A model generated the notes under the pieces. That model saw only the letters and a list, made by a program, of their open reading frames with translations, was not told the DNA's origin and made no database searches. 63,905 nt of DNA from JAZDRH01 sp047470865 (GTDB lineage Bacteria; Pseudomonadota; Gammaproteobacteria; Pseudomonadales; Pseudomonadaceae). Positions 33,019 through 43,511 of this stretch are shown here, one piece after another; positions within the stretch are counted from its first letter, which is position 1; every line of letters begins with the position of its first letter. The stretch lies in contig NZ_JAZDRH010000019.1 of the NCBI RefSeq assembly GCF_047470865.1, positions 1-63,905 on the forward strand, written 5' to 3'. The translations under genes and the position numbers were made by a program.

Positions 33019-36000
33019 CTAAAAACTGCGCTTATAAAAGAAATCAATTGAGTTGGATATACCACTGGCGGCTTCAACATAAAGCCGCTTGGTCAACTCA
33101 TAACGTAGCGACAAAATAGTTGAAGGATCAAAGACACCCACACCATATCTTAATGTCATTTTATCCGTGATACGTCCACTGGCCACTACGCTGGTTTCAT
33201 CGCCATCGCCTTCAGTATCTAAGGTGAACTCTCGTACACCTACTTTATCTGCTAGCTTAGATGCCAATGGTGAAGTACCCATTAAACCTAATGCCAGCGC
33301 TGCTTGCGCCATCGCATTGCCATCACCACCACCATCTAATGGACGTCCCATTAACAACCACGATAGTGCTTGTTCTTGACTCATGGCAGGCCTTGAAAAA
33401 ACTTCGCTTTGAGGTTGTAGTGCAGAGCCTGTTAAGCGCAGCCCTGCCGTTACATCACCCGTAACACGTACCGCTTCAATATTTAAGAAAGGCTCACTTA
33501 AAGGACCAGCAAAAATAAGCTGGGCTTGGCGCAACTCAAGCTTTTGTCCAAAGGCGTTATAACGCCCATTTTTTAGCTCTAGAGTACCGCGCCCACCCAT
33601 GTTATCGGTGATTTGCATATGCCCTAAAATATTAGCCTTCAATCCGAAACCTGTGAAGGTTAACTTATCACTGCCCACCTCAACTAATACATTCATTGCT
33701 AACCTAAAGTCAGACTCCTCAACTTCTACGCCAACAATTTGCGCATCTGAAGAAAGCTGTACCGCACTCGGCGGCAACTGTGGCACATCAATAGCGCCTT
33801 TAGGCACCTGCACTTTCCCATCGACTTTTAACTGTTGATGTTCCATGCTGATTTTCAGATCAGTGGCTACTTCCAAGTTAGCATAAGGCTCAACAACAAT
33901 AGGTAATTTATCGCTTTTTACTAAAATGGCGAGATTTAAATCATTTTGCCAAGCGATATTACCTGAGATAGCGCCTTGACCTTTTTTACCACTTTTCCAT
34001 TGACCCTCTAATGTTAAATAATTACCTAGCAATTTAGCCTGTAAATTCAAAGGTTCAAAAGATACAGGTAGCTCCCCACCTGCGATATATACATTTTTCA
34101 AACTAACATTACCCGTCACTAATGGCGCTTCTAAACCACCACTAATACTGCCCTTTCCTTGCAGACTACCTTGTAATTTGTCCACCTCATCCACAAAGGG
34201 CTTGATTAAGGCTAAATCGACATTTTCAATGGTAAAGAAGCCATTAATAGGTTTATCTTTGGCTAAGGGGTTAATCTGTGCATTCAATTCTAATTGACTA
34301 TTGTTAGGCCCTTTAAAGACGACTGCTGCCGTAACCTTATTCGGTGTCAAATTAGAGTCCAAACGCAATGTTCCCCATTTAAAACGAGTGGCTTTGTTAT
34401 CTACCATTAAATCCAGTTGCCCATTGCTGGCATCTAGAAAAATTACCCCTGAAGGGCCTGAGTCAGGTAGTTGAAGATGAATGCGACCATTCACTGCACC
34501 AGTGAGTTTAAAGCCTTTAGGTAACAAGGGCTGCAAACTTGCTAAAGTAAAGTTTTTTAAGCTGTAATCAATATCTAAGTCAGGAAGTATTTTTTGTTTT
34601 TTTGCACAAAAACTGGCTTGCCCACTGACCAAACAATGGGCTTCTAAGGTCAGTACACCAGACGCTAAATAGTCAATTTGCAACGGGTTGGCTAATGCCC
34701 AGTTTTGTCCGCTGGAATTGATGGAGAGTGACCCCAGCCTCCCTTGCCAATTCCCTTTAGTATCAAGCTTGCCATCGAGTTTTAAAGCCAGCTGCAAGTC
34801 AGCGCCATTGAGTGTCGTTGTTAACTGATGTTGTTGTTCACTGCCCTTTAACTCTAACTGTAAACGACCAAAGTCCTGATCGCCACTGACAATACCCTGT
34901 ACGTCTAGATTAGCCATGACTTTCTGATGTTTATCAAGGTTGGCTATTAAACTAAGGGTCTCAATATGCTGATCTTGGTAGCTCAGTTTTTTGATTTTGA
35001 AGTCGCCATTTATAATGGGTTGTTCCAGACTTCCTGTTGCTTTAGCAACGCCATCAAGACGCCCTGATAAGCCAGGCCATAACTGTGCTAAGCGAGTAAA
35101 CTCCAACTTAGAGTCGGCTGTCAGCGTCTTATTGTGAAGCTGGGCAGTAGCTTCTAGACGGTTCTCTCCTAGAAAAAAACTCAACTGTTTAAGGTTTAAA
35201 TGACTCTCCGTGCCCTGTGCCTTAATGGTTAAGCTTGTATTGCTGCGCCTTAAATTCCCCTTTACAGCAACATCAGTAGTTAAGGCTAAGTGTTCGCCTT
35301 CTAGCTTACCTTTAGAATGAATATGCCCATCTAAAGTGCCAGGCAACTCCTCAACCCAAAAAGCCGGATCTAATTGACTAATTTTAATCTCTGCTAACCA
35401 ATCAATAGCCTTGGCAAAACCTAAGTGAAGCGTTCCGTCTAACTGCCCTTTGCCTGCTTTAATCGTCAGTTTAGAAAGCTGCACTTGCTCAAAGCTGCCT
35501 GATAGCTCACTACTTAATGAGTACTCTCCTGCTGGGCCTTTAAGCTCACCAGAAAAACCACCTTGGTAGATTTTATCACGCAACTGAATGGCAGCCTTAA
35601 AGCTATCAACAGTGACTGGCGGCTCATCCATTGGGTAGAGTTCAAGCCAATTAAACTGGCGCCAATCTAAGCTTAGGTCAGCTGTTAATAACTGCTGCCA
35701 GCTGGCTTTACCTTGGATACCTAATAAGCCCTGCTGCTCTTGAATTAAATTTAAATGTTCAACTGTAGCGCCCTCTAAACCTATATCTGCCAGCAGTTGT
35801 AATAAAACAGGGTGCTTATCACCTTTTAATTGTCCATGACCTAAGACTTTAAACCCTTTTGCAAGATCACCTGTTGCCGATAAGTTTAATTCTTCTAACA
35901 ATAACGAAGGCGGTAATTCAGGGTCAGCTAAAAACTGCTGCACCTTGAGTTTTGCCATTAAAGGTAGATCTGGCGTGAGAGGTTCTAAGTGGATATTGGC

Positions 36001-36690
36001 TTGAGTATTTATAAAACCTGAGGTGTTAGCATCAACTTGCAACTGACTAAGATTACCTTGAGTATGTGCACTCACCTGTATACTGTCGGTTTCTGAAATA
36101 GGCAGCACAGCTTCAAGTTGTAATAAGGTTTCCCACGCCCCCACTGGATTCACTGTACCCTGTGCTTTCGCTTTAATATCATTTAGGGCAAGTGTCAGGT
36201 TATGAATAGCATACCCCTCTGAAGTCCAAGACAAATTTGCAGCTAAGCCTTGCAGTAATGACTCACCATTTAGCGAAAAGTCATTTACTGCTAATTGCTT
36301 TAAAAAAATCGCAATAGGTAGCTCTAACTCAGGCAAAACAACAGGCGCCGTACTAGGCTCATTTGGTTCAGCATTGGCGGGTAGATTTAGATTAACCTTG
36401 TTAGCTGTCAATACATCAATACATACTTGCTTATCCCATAAACAACTAGCACGCCACTGAAAATCTAATTGATCAATTTCAACTTTCAGTTCGTCTTGCT
36501 GCCAACTAAGATAGCTTGCCTTCCAGCTATCTAGCAAAGCCCCTTCAAATTGTTCAACGGTTAACCCTGGAACCATGGATAAAACCCAGCGACTGCCTGA
36601 TTGCGTGGACAGCACACTCCAGAGTGCTATAGGAATAATTAACACTAGCGCTAGAAGGCTAAATAGAATTTTCTTTAACCAAGACCTCAT
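33019..36690 (-). CDS. tamB: Translocation and assembly module protein TamB
   Basis: A 1223-residue AsmA-like protein anchored by an N-terminal helix (about residues 9-27, ILFSLLALVLIIPIALWSV). A very long beta-rich body of repeating LSG/LKG strands spans the periplasm as a hydrophobic groove. The C-terminal DUF490 domain carries GRGTLELKNGRYNAFGQKLE and ends YKRSF. TamB with TamA assists outer-membrane protein insertion, and TamB family members move phospholipids to the outer membrane. It overlaps tamA by 4 bases. Length is typical. Confidence 0.94.
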   Translation of the reverse strand: MRSWLKKILFSLLALVLIIPIALWSVLSTQSGSRWVLSMVPGLTVEQFEGALLDSWKASYLSWQQDELKVEIDQLDFQWRASCLWDKQVCIDVLTANKVNLNLPANAEPNEPSTAPVVLPELELPIAIFLKQLAVNDFSLNGESLLQGLAANLSWTSEGYAIHNLTLALNDIKAKAQGTVNPVGAWETLLQLEAVLPISETDSIQVSAHTQGNLSQLQVDANTSGFINTQANIHLEPLTPDLPLMAKLKVQQFLADPELPPSLLLEELNLSATGDLAKGFKVLGHGQLKGDKHPVLLQLLADIGLEGATVEHLNLIQEQQGLLGIQGKASWQQLLTADLSLDWRQFNWLELYPMDEPPVTVDSFKAAIQLRDKIYQGGFSGELKGPAGEYSLSSELSGSFEQVQLSKLTIKAGKGQLDGTLHLGFAKAIDWLAEIKISQLDPAFWVEELPGTLDGHIHSKGKLEGEHLALTTDVAVKGNLRRSNTSLTIKAQGTESHLNLKQLSFFLGENRLEATAQLHNKTLTADSKLEFTRLAQLWPGLSGRLDGVAKATGSLEQPIINGDFKIKKLSYQDQHIETLSLIANLDKHQKVMANLDVQGIVSGDQDFGRLQLELKGSEQQHQLTTTLNGADLQLALKLDGKLDTKGNWQGRLGSLSINSSGQNWALANPLQIDYLASGVLTLEAHCLVSGQASFCAKKQKILPDLDIDYSLKNFTLASLQPLLPKGFKLTGAVNGRIHLQLPDSGPSGVIFLDASNGQLDLMVDNKATRFKWGTLRLDSNLTPNKVTAAVVFKGPNNSQLELNAQINPLAKDKPINGFFTIENVDLALIKPFVDEVDKLQGSLQGKGSISGGLEAPLVTGNVSLKNVYIAGGELPVSFEPLNLQAKLLGNYLTLEGQWKSGKKGQGAISGNIAWQNDLNLAILVKSDKLPIVVEPYANLEVATDLKISMEHQQLKVDGKVQVPKGAIDVPQLPPSAVQLSSDAQIVGVEVEESDFRLAMNVLVEVGSDKLTFTGFGLKANILGHMQITDNMGGRGTLELKNGRYNAFGQKLELRQAQLIFAGPLSEPFLNIEAVRVTGDVTAGLRLTGSALQPQSEVFSRPAMSQEQALSWLLMGRPLDGGGDGNAMAQAALALGLMGTSPLASKLADKVGVREFTLDTEGDGDETSVVASGRITDKMTLRYGVGVFDPSTILSLRYELTKRLYVEAASGISNSIDFFYKRSF

Positions 36691-38441
36691 AGCTCTGGCC
36701 CCATTGAAAAGTGAATACGCCAGCCATTTTCTTTATCATGCATAGGCTTGGCCAGATCTAAACGCAGCGGTCCTACTGGGGAAACCCAACGAACACCCAT
36801 ACCAATACTAGTTTTTATAGAATCTGTTAGGTTATTAGCGGCTGCACCTTGATCAATAAAAGCAGCGACTCGCCAACTAGGCGCAAAGGTATATTGATAC
36901 TCGGCGCTACTTGCAAACATATAGCGACCACCAATACGGTTACCTGCACTGTCACGTGGTGAAATATCTTCATAACTGTAACCACGTACAGTTTGGTCAC
37001 CACCTGTAAAAAAACGTAAAGAAGGCGGAATTTTATTAAAATTATTAGTACCAATTACACCTATCTGTGCTCGTCCTAAAAAACGGTGATTATCGGCAAA
37101 GGTATACAAGCCTTTTGCCAAAGCCGTGGCACGTACAACATCAGCATCAGACAAAACACCTTCTTTACCGGTAGCAATATCAAATTGCAAACGATGCCCT
37201 TGACTAGGATCTAAAGGTGAGTCACTGCGTAAAATAGAATAACCAACACCAGGTAATAAAAACTGAGACGTGCGCTCACGGCTATTATTACCTGAGCCTT
37301 TATTGAATTTAAAAGTTTCCTGTTCCCAACGTAAAAAATAAGTACGCTGCCATTTATTATCTAATTGCTTACGAACTTGCGCTCCCAATGTATATTTCAT
37401 GCTGTCCGCATCATTCATTTCTTCTTTTTGATAGCCACCTAAAAAGCGTAACTCATCATTTAGCGGATCTTCTAAAGGAACGGCATACCACCCTGTCACA
37501 CTTTGTTTGGGTGAGGATACTTCAATATCACCACCTAACTTATGCCCTGCTGAATTAACACGGTGACGCTCCCAACTAAAGCGAGCACGTGGTCCAATAT
37601 CAGTGGAAGCACCTAAACCAATACCCATAGTACGCGGCTTGGCAGGTGTTAAGACCACACTAATGGGTATTACCAAGTTTTCATCTGCATCTTGCTCGGT
37701 AGCGTCAACTCGAACCTGCTCAAAATAGCCTGTACTTTGTAAGTTCTGACTCAGTTTAGCAATCAATGCTGAATGATAGTTAGTGCCCTCTTTAAATGGG
37801 ATTAAGCGCTCTAGCAAATCTAAATTAATTTTTGCGGTATCAGGAAAGCTAACTTTACCCAGTTTATAACGGGGTCCACTTTGATACACCAAGGCTATTT
37901 CTGCGCTCTCATTGATAGGATCAATTTTTAATGTGTGCTGTAAGAATTTGCCAGAAAAAAAACCCATTCGTAAGGCTTGATTTTGTAATTCTGACTTGGC
38001 ATCTTCATACACACTATGATTTAGCTTAGCACCTACTTGTAACTTCTTATTATTGGGCACAATAAACTCAGGAACATTGGCGGCTTCACCTTCAACACGA
38101 ATTTCAACGTGAGTTAAACGCACAGGTGCACCAGGCTCCACTTCAACTAATAAGGTATTTGGATCCTTGTTAACACTGACTGTAATTTTCGCAGAATAAT
38201 AGCCTAAGGCTTGACTAGCTTGCTCAGCCTGCTGCTTAGCCGTACGTTGAAAACGCTCTAAGCCCTCAAAGTCACGCTTTTCGACAGCTCCAATAAAAGC
38301 TTCAATATTAGCTTTTAATGCGCTATTTTTAGGCGTAATACGAACTTCTAGTTTACTTTGTGCCCAAAGCACTGAAGAAAAGCTTACCAGAATAAGACTG
38401 GTTAAAAATCGCAACATTTTCTTCACAAATAATCTCTTCAT
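36687..38441 (-). CDS. tamA: Outer-membrane Omp85 protein TamA
   Basis: A 584-residue Omp85 protein: signal peptide (FLTSLILVSFSSVLWA), three POTRA domains (about 25-270) and a 16-strand barrel. The barrel carries the Omp85 loop-6 motif in GDQTVRGYSYED (residues 481-492) and ends in GPEL. TamA inserts or assists folding of outer-membrane proteins with TamB, encoded just downstream. The start at 38441 lacks a clear ribosome-binding site; ATG at 38417 is a possible alternative giving the same signal peptide. Confidence 0.93.
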   Translation of the reverse strand: MKRLFVKKMLRFLTSLILVSFSSVLWAQSKLEVRITPKNSALKANIEAFIGAVEKRDFEGLERFQRTAKQQAEQASQALGYYSAKITVSVNKDPNTLLVEVEPGAPVRLTHVEIRVEGEAANVPEFIVPNNKKLQVGAKLNHSVYEDAKSELQNQALRMGFFSGKFLQHTLKIDPINESAEIALVYQSGPRYKLGKVSFPDTAKINLDLLERLIPFKEGTNYHSALIAKLSQNLQSTGYFEQVRVDATEQDADENLVIPISVVLTPAKPRTMGIGLGASTDIGPRARFSWERHRVNSAGHKLGGDIEVSSPKQSVTGWYAVPLEDPLNDELRFLGGYQKEEMNDADSMKYTLGAQVRKQLDNKWQRTYFLRWEQETFKFNKGSGNNSRERTSQFLLPGVGYSILRSDSPLDPSQGHRLQFDIATGKEGVLSDADVVRATALAKGLYTFADNHRFLGRAQIGVIGTNNFNKIPPSLRFFTGGDQTVRGYSYEDISPRDSAGNRIGGRYMFASSAEYQYTFAPSWRVAAFIDQGAAANNLTDSIKTSIGMGVRWVSPVGPLRLDLAKPMHDKENGWRIHFSMGPEL

Positions 38442-38565
38442 GGTGATTGAATAACATTAACCATCCCAGTTGGTTAACCATGTGGCACACAGCATAGCAC
38501 TTCTCGCTATACTAGCTCATCAAATAAGATAATTCTGCAAACTTGACGGCTTTTAAGGGTACACA

Positions 38566-39378
38566 ATGAAACTTATTTCTTTCAACATCAACGGTTTGCG
38601 TGCCAGACCTCATCAGCTACAGGCCATCATCGAAAAATACCAACCAGATGTCATTGGCTTACAAGAAACCAAAGTAGACGACCCTCAATTTCCTGAGCAA
38701 CTCATCAAAGACCTAGGCTATCACGTACATTATCATGGACAAAAAGGTCATTATGGTGTCGCACTTATTTCAAAACATGAACCACTAAAGGTTTATAAAG
38801 GATTCCCAACAGATAATGATGATGCCCAACGGCGCTTTATTTGGGCTGAATACGATGACGGTAAAGGCGCAACTATTACAATAATGAATGGCTATTTTCC
38901 GCAAGGTGAGAGCCGTGATCATGCCATCAAGTTCCCCGCCAAGGAAAAATTTTACCAAGACTTACAAGCTTTGCTAGAAACACAATTCACACCGCAAACG
39001 AACCTGGCTATCATGGGCGACTTTAATATTTCCCCTGAAGATTGTGACATTGGTATTGGCGAGCATAATGCTAAACGCTGGTTGCGTACTGGCAAGTGTA
39101 GCTTCCTACCAGAAGAACGTGAATGGATGGGACGCTTAAAACTTTGGGGCATGCAAGATAGCTTTCGAGTTTTACATCCTAGTGTTAATGACCGTTTTAG
39201 CTGGTTTGACTATCGCAGTAAAGGCTTTGATGATGAGCCCAAACGCGGCCTACGTATTGATTTAATTATGACCAGCCCTGCACTGCAAAGTCGCTTAGTG
39301 AAAGCGGGGGTTGATTACGATATTCGAGGCATGGAAAAGCCATCTGACCATGCCCCAATATTTCTAGAGATTGACTAA
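38566..39378 (+). CDS. xthA: Exodeoxyribonuclease III
   Basis: A 270-residue AP endonuclease/3' exonuclease. Active-site blocks are FNINGLRARPHQL (Asn), LQETKVDD (Glu), NGYFPQGESRD (Tyr), MGDFNISPED (Asp, Asn), GLRIDLIM (Asp) and SDHAPI (His). It repairs abasic sites and 3' blocked ends. Divergent from tamA across a short promoter region; it converges on the bestrophin-like gene with 3 bases between stops. Confidence 0.96.
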   Translation: MKLISFNINGLRARPHQLQAIIEKYQPDVIGLQETKVDDPQFPEQLIKDLGYHVHYHGQKGHYGVALISKHEPLKVYKGFPTDNDDAQRRFIWAEYDDGKGATITIMNGYFPQGESRDHAIKFPAKEKFYQDLQALLETQFTPQTNLAIMGDFNISPEDCDIGIGEHNAKRWLRTGKCSFLPEEREWMGRLKLWGMQDSFRVLHPSVNDRFSWFDYRSKGFDDEPKRGLRIDLIMTSPALQSRLVKAGVDYDIRGMEKPSDHAPIFLEID

Positions 39379-39381
39379 AAT

Positions 39382-40305
39382 CTAGTTAAGCCATGTGCCT
39401 TTTGCTTGTAATGCGGGAGGCACTGGCAAGCCTTGCGCATCCAGCAAATGAATTTCTAACGTACGCTCAATAGAATACACAGCTAACTGATTTGGCTTTT
39501 CCCCAAAAGGATTTTCTAGCTCTGTGCTTAATGCATCTAATCCAAAAAAGGCATAGGCGGCTATCGCACTAATAACAGGCGTTGCAATCCCTGTTGTACT
39601 TGCTAAGGCAAAAGGCAATAACGCACAAAACAAATAAGCCAAACGGTGCGCTAGCAACATAAACGCAAAAGGAATTGGAGTATTTTGCAAGCGCTCACAA
39701 GCAGCTTGCACATCGGCTAGCAAACTAACCAGCCGCTCAAATTCCATCGCCGTAATATCTGAAATAAAACCTAAACGCCGTGCTTGCGCTATATTCTCGC
39801 TAATCAAACGTAAACTCATATCAGCTGGACTTTTAGCCGACAAAATCCGATGTGCAGCTAAAGGATCGTTATTAGCTGATACTTTGTCTTTAAAATCTCT
39901 ATCACGTAAACCATATAGTAAAACCGTAGAGAAGGTTCTTATACGCTGCATGGTGCTTTGCTGTAATTTCACCTGGCTAGGATCACTGGCATCAAAATAA
40001 CACATGGTCATACGCCCTAATGAGCGAGCGTGCATTATTAAAGCGCCTAATTGTTGTCGACCTTCCCACCAACGAGCATAGCTTGCGCTGTTACGAAAGC
40101 CCAACAACAACGACAGCATTAAGCCTAAGATACTAAACGAAGCTAATGAATACTCAGGAAAAATCTGCGCAAAGTGTTCATGCAAAAAAACCGCTAAAAC
40201 ACCCAACGCTGTTACTACCAAAATTTGTGGCAGCACACGCGGCAATACTGAGCCTTGAATAGTAAAGAGTAGCTGCCAAAAGCCACGTTTTTTGCGAATA
40301 ATCAT
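39382..40305 (-). CDS. Bestrophin-like (UPF0187) membrane channel protein
   Basis: A 307-residue protein of the bacterial bestrophin/UPF0187 family (YneE). Hydrophobic helices near residues 25-45, 55-70, 210-230 and 235-252 and the block LGLMLSLLLGFRNSASYARW followed by WEGRQQLG are characteristic. Bacterial bestrophins studied so far are pentameric cation-selective channels. No partner gene is adjacent. Confidence 0.88.
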   Translation of the reverse strand: MIIRKKRGFWQLLFTIQGSVLPRVLPQILVVTALGVLAVFLHEHFAQIFPEYSLASFSILGLMLSLLLGFRNSASYARWWEGRQQLGALIMHARSLGRMTMCYFDASDPSQVKLQQSTMQRIRTFSTVLLYGLRDRDFKDKVSANNDPLAAHRILSAKSPADMSLRLISENIAQARRLGFISDITAMEFERLVSLLADVQAACERLQNTPIPFAFMLLAHRLAYLFCALLPFALASTTGIATPVISAIAAYAFFGLDALSTELENPFGEKPNQLAVYSIERTLEIHLLDAQGLPVPPALQAKGTWLN

Positions 40306-40394
40306 CTTGTTATAAATAGAATAAGAAAAAAACAGACTATACGCTGGGAATTTTCACTTGCCTAGCAACCCAGCTGGAAGAAAATCACAGATAT

Positions 40395-40423
40395 AAAAAA
40401 GGCGCTATTGCTAGCGCCTTTAT
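40395..40423 (-). terminator. Intrinsic terminator after the Na+/H+ antiporter
   Basis: On the minus strand GGCGCTA, loop GCAA, TAGCGCC (arms 40412-40418 and 40401-40407) is followed by six T. It lies about 10 bases after the antiporter stop codon. Confidence 0.92.
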
Positions 40424-40428
40424 CGGTA

Positions 40429-41757
40429 TTACAAGACCATGGCGGCAATCCAGCCAAAAATAACTAACGGAATATTATAGTGAATAAAGGTCGGTACTAC
40501 AGTATCCCATATATGATCATGCTGCCCATCAATATTTAAGCCCGATGTAGGGCCTAAGGTTGAGTCAGAGGCTGGTGAGCCGGCATCGCCCAAGGCGCCA
40601 GCCGTACCTACAATAGACAATACAGCCAGTGGGCTAAAACCTAATTGTATTGCCATAGGTACGAAAATAACTGCAATAATTGGAATGGTTGAAAACGATG
40701 AGCCAATCCCCATGGTAACAAGTAAGCCTACCAACAGCATTACAAATGCGCCAATCGCTTTACTGCCACCAATCAACTCCACAGAAGCTGCCACTAAGGT
40801 TTTTACTTCACCTGTGGCTTCAATTACGCTAGCAAAACCTGCAGCAGCAATCATGATAAAGCCGATCATAGCCATCATTTTCATGCCTTGCGTAAACAAA
40901 TCTTCGGCTTCTCGCCAACGAACCACACCAGAAATAGAGAAAAACACAAAACCAGACAAAGCGCCCATAATCATTGAATCGAGCATTAGCTGAACAACAA
41001 ATGCAATCACCACAGCAATGCCGGCTGCAATCATGACCCACGCATTAACTTTAGGCTCTACTTGTTCTTCTGCTACAAGCTTATCTTGGTCTTGTGTGCT
41101 ATAGGCTCTTTTTTTGCGATATGAGAAAAATACTGCCGTTAATAAGCCAAGTAGCATACCTACGGCTGGAATCAGCATGGCATACATCACATTCAGCCCG
41201 CTGACATCTAGCCCGCTTTTTGCCACATTTGGAACTAACAATTCATTTAAGAAGATAGCACCAAAGCCTACCGGTAAGAACATATAGGTTGTCACTAAAC
41301 CAAAGGTCAATACACAAGCAACTAAGCGGCGATCAAGTTGCAGCCGTGTCATTATGCCCACCAATGGCGGCACAATCAGAGGAATAAAGGCAATATGTAT
41401 TGGCAAAATATTCTGCGAGGCAATAGCAGAAGCTAAGAGCATGCTAATAAGCACCCACTTCACCGCAGACTCGCCTTTAGCGCCCTGTTTACCTACCATT
41501 TTTAGAATATTATTGGCCAGAATATCAGCTATACCAGATTTACTAATAGCCACCGCAAAGGCACCTAAAATGGCATATGACAAGGCAATTTTAGCCCCAT
41601 TACCCAAGCCATTATGAAAGGCTTCTAAGGTTTGCTTGATATCTAAGCCGCCCACTAAACCACCGGCTACAGCACCAATAATCAATGAAACTACAACATG
41701 CACTCGAACCAAGCTCAGTATGAGCATAATTCCTACCGCAACGATTACCGCATTCAT
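40429..41757 (-). CDS. Na+/H+ antiporter family protein (NhaC-like)
   Basis: A 442-residue carrier with about eleven membrane helices. It matches the NhaC-like Na+/H+ antiporter family: GLDIKQTLEAFHNGLGNGAK near the N-terminus, a first half containing ASQNILPIHIAFIPLIVPPL, and the conserved GDAGSPASDSTLGPTSGLN near the C-terminus. It probably exchanges cations for protons at the inner membrane; organic-acid exchange is an alternative in this superfamily. Divergent from yheU. Confidence 0.85.
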   Translation of the reverse strand: MNAVIVAVGIMLILSLVRVHVVVSLIIGAVAGGLVGGLDIKQTLEAFHNGLGNGAKIALSYAILGAFAVAISKSGIADILANNILKMVGKQGAKGESAVKWVLISMLLASAIASQNILPIHIAFIPLIVPPLVGIMTRLQLDRRLVACVLTFGLVTTYMFLPVGFGAIFLNELLVPNVAKSGLDVSGLNVMYAMLIPAVGMLLGLLTAVFFSYRKKRAYSTQDQDKLVAEEQVEPKVNAWVMIAAGIAVVIAFVVQLMLDSMIMGALSGFVFFSISGVVRWREAEDLFTQGMKMMAMIGFIMIAAAGFASVIEATGEVKTLVAASVELIGGSKAIGAFVMLLVGLLVTMGIGSSFSTIPIIAVIFVPMAIQLGFSPLAVLSIVGTAGALGDAGSPASDSTLGPTSGLNIDGQHDHIWDTVVPTFIHYNIPLVIFGWIAAMVL

Positions 41758-41931
41758 TCAGTTCTCCCCAAACTTATAATGCGAAAGAAATCACAAACCG
41801 CGTACTTTGCTTGATGCAGCTGTTTCTGTCAAAAAAACTTTTGTTTTGTTCATACTGCACATAATTTTTTAAAATATTCACTTTAAACTAGTTTATTCAC
41901 TAAAATAGCTTTTATTTTTGACAGAATACCC

Positions 41932-42165
41932 ATGCTAATTCCCTACGAAATGCTAGATAAAGCTGTACTCAACGCGCTAATTGAAGACTTTGTCACTCGT
42001 GACGGCACTGATAATGGCGATGAAACGCCCTTAGATACCCGCGTGGAACGTGTAAGTCGCGCATTACAAAGCAAGCAAGCTTTTATTGTATTTGACCCTG
42101 AGACAGAGCAATGCATGCTTTGTCGAAAAGAAGATATCCCGAAAGAAATGCTAGATAATTTTTAA
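41932..42165 (+). CDS. yheU: YheU family protein (UPF0270)
   Basis: A 77-residue protein matching UPF0270/YheU: IPYEMLDKAVLNALIEDFV near the N-terminus and REG-like SRALQSKQAFIVFDP. Members are small, helical and of unknown function. Its stop overlaps that of the convergent histidine kinase by three bases. Confidence 0.88.
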   Translation: MLIPYEMLDKAVLNALIEDFVTRDGTDNGDETPLDTRVERVSRALQSKQAFIVFDPETEQCMLCRKEDIPKEMLDNF

Positions 42166-43511
42166 GTATCCTGCCGTTTAGGTAAGCTGACTTTCACACG
42201 CAAGCCTCCCAGCGGGCTTTCTTGTAACTCAAGCTGCCCCTGCATAGATTGCACAATATCTAAAACAATACCTAAGCCTAGGCCATGCCCTGCGGTTTGC
42301 TCATCTAAGCGCGCGCCTCTATTTTGTACTTGCTGACGTAGCTCTGGGTCAATGCCAATGCCGTCGTCATCAATAATTAAATAGTAGGCTTGCTCCGTCG
42401 CATAAATATGCAGTTGCACAGCATGAGCAGCCCATTTGCACGCGTTATCTAATAAATTGCCTAACATTTCCAAGAGATCTTCTCTGTCCCAAGGTAAACT
42501 TAGCCCTTCGGCTGCCTGCCAAGTGAGCGATAAATGCTTGCCATGCACCATTTGCATAATCTGTCTTAATGCTGGCAACTCTTCATGGCAGTTAAAATGC
42601 GCCCCTGGCAATACTTCACCTGATAAACGGGCAATATTAAGCTGACGCCCTACACGCTGTTGAATTTGCTCCAGTTGTTCTGCGACTAAGTTATGCAGCT
42701 CAGGATGCTGCTGAAACTCAGGTCGAGCTAATAAACTCACCAACACCGCTAGCGGTGTTTTTAGCGCATGACCTAGATTTCCTACGGCATTGCGTGAACG
42801 CTTTAATGTATCTTCAGTATGGGTCAATAACCTATTAATTTCAGCAACCACAGGTAAAAGCTCTATAGGCACATTAGTATCTAATTGCGCACGCTGACCT
42901 TGTCGTAACTGCCCTATTTGCGCTGAAGTTTGTGCTAGTGGCTTTAAGGCTTTCTTTAGCACTTGGCGCTGCAAGAGCAGCACTAGCACAATACCAACTA
43001 ACCCCAGAAAAAAAGCCGACTTACGCGCCATCGCAATACTGTCTGTAATGGGGCTATAGTCTTGGGCAACAGTGACATTAATGTGCTTTCGGTAACGCTC
43101 ATATTTACCTTGATAAATGAGCAATTGTTGATTTTCAGGCCCCTCTATCAAGGTATTGCTAAAGCCACGCTCTACTAAAGGATGCAATTCATAATCCCAC
43201 AATGATCGCGAGCGCCAAACCTGCCCATCAATCTCGACCAGAAAATAACGCCCTGAAAAGGGCTTTTGATACACAATATCGTAGTGCCTATCATTGAGTT
43301 CAAGCACTTTATTAGCCTGAGGATTACGAATTAACGCGGCTAAAATACTTTCTGCAGACTGCATAAGTGTATTGTTAGTAAAGCTGCGCAAGCCTTTATC
43401 CACTGCCCACAATCCAGCCTGCACAATCAGTACGCAAAGGACAATAATAATCATCGCCAATGAAATACTCAGCTGGCGCTGAATAGATGGCGCCGCTTTA
43501 ACAAACTTCAT
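42162..43511 (-). CDS. Sensor histidine kinase (CarS-like)
   Basis: A 449-residue kinase with two membrane helices (about 15-35 and 166-182) enclosing a 130-residue periplasmic sensor, then HAMP, a dimerisation domain with phospho-accepting His248 in NLGHALKTPLAV, and a catalytic domain with N-box (LGNLLDNACKWA), DDDGIGID and GHGLGLGI. The gene overlaps its response regulator by one base and belongs to an operon with two PepSY proteins. In P. aeruginosa a comparable arrangement encodes the calcium-responsive CarSR system; the ligand here is inferred. Confidence 0.9.
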   Translation of the reverse strand: MKFVKAAPSIQRQLSISLAMIIIVLCVLIVQAGLWAVDKGLRSFTNNTLMQSAESILAALIRNPQANKVLELNDRHYDIVYQKPFSGRYFLVEIDGQVWRSRSLWDYELHPLVERGFSNTLIEGPENQQLLIYQGKYERYRKHINVTVAQDYSPITDSIAMARKSAFFLGLVGIVLVLLLQRQVLKKALKPLAQTSAQIGQLRQGQRAQLDTNVPIELLPVVAEINRLLTHTEDTLKRSRNAVGNLGHALKTPLAVLVSLLARPEFQQHPELHNLVAEQLEQIQQRVGRQLNIARLSGEVLPGAHFNCHEELPALRQIMQMVHGKHLSLTWQAAEGLSLPWDREDLLEMLGNLLDNACKWAAHAVQLHIYATEQAYYLIIDDDGIGIDPELRQQVQNRGARLDEQTAGHGLGLGIVLDIVQSMQGQLELQESPLGGLRVKVSLPKRQDT

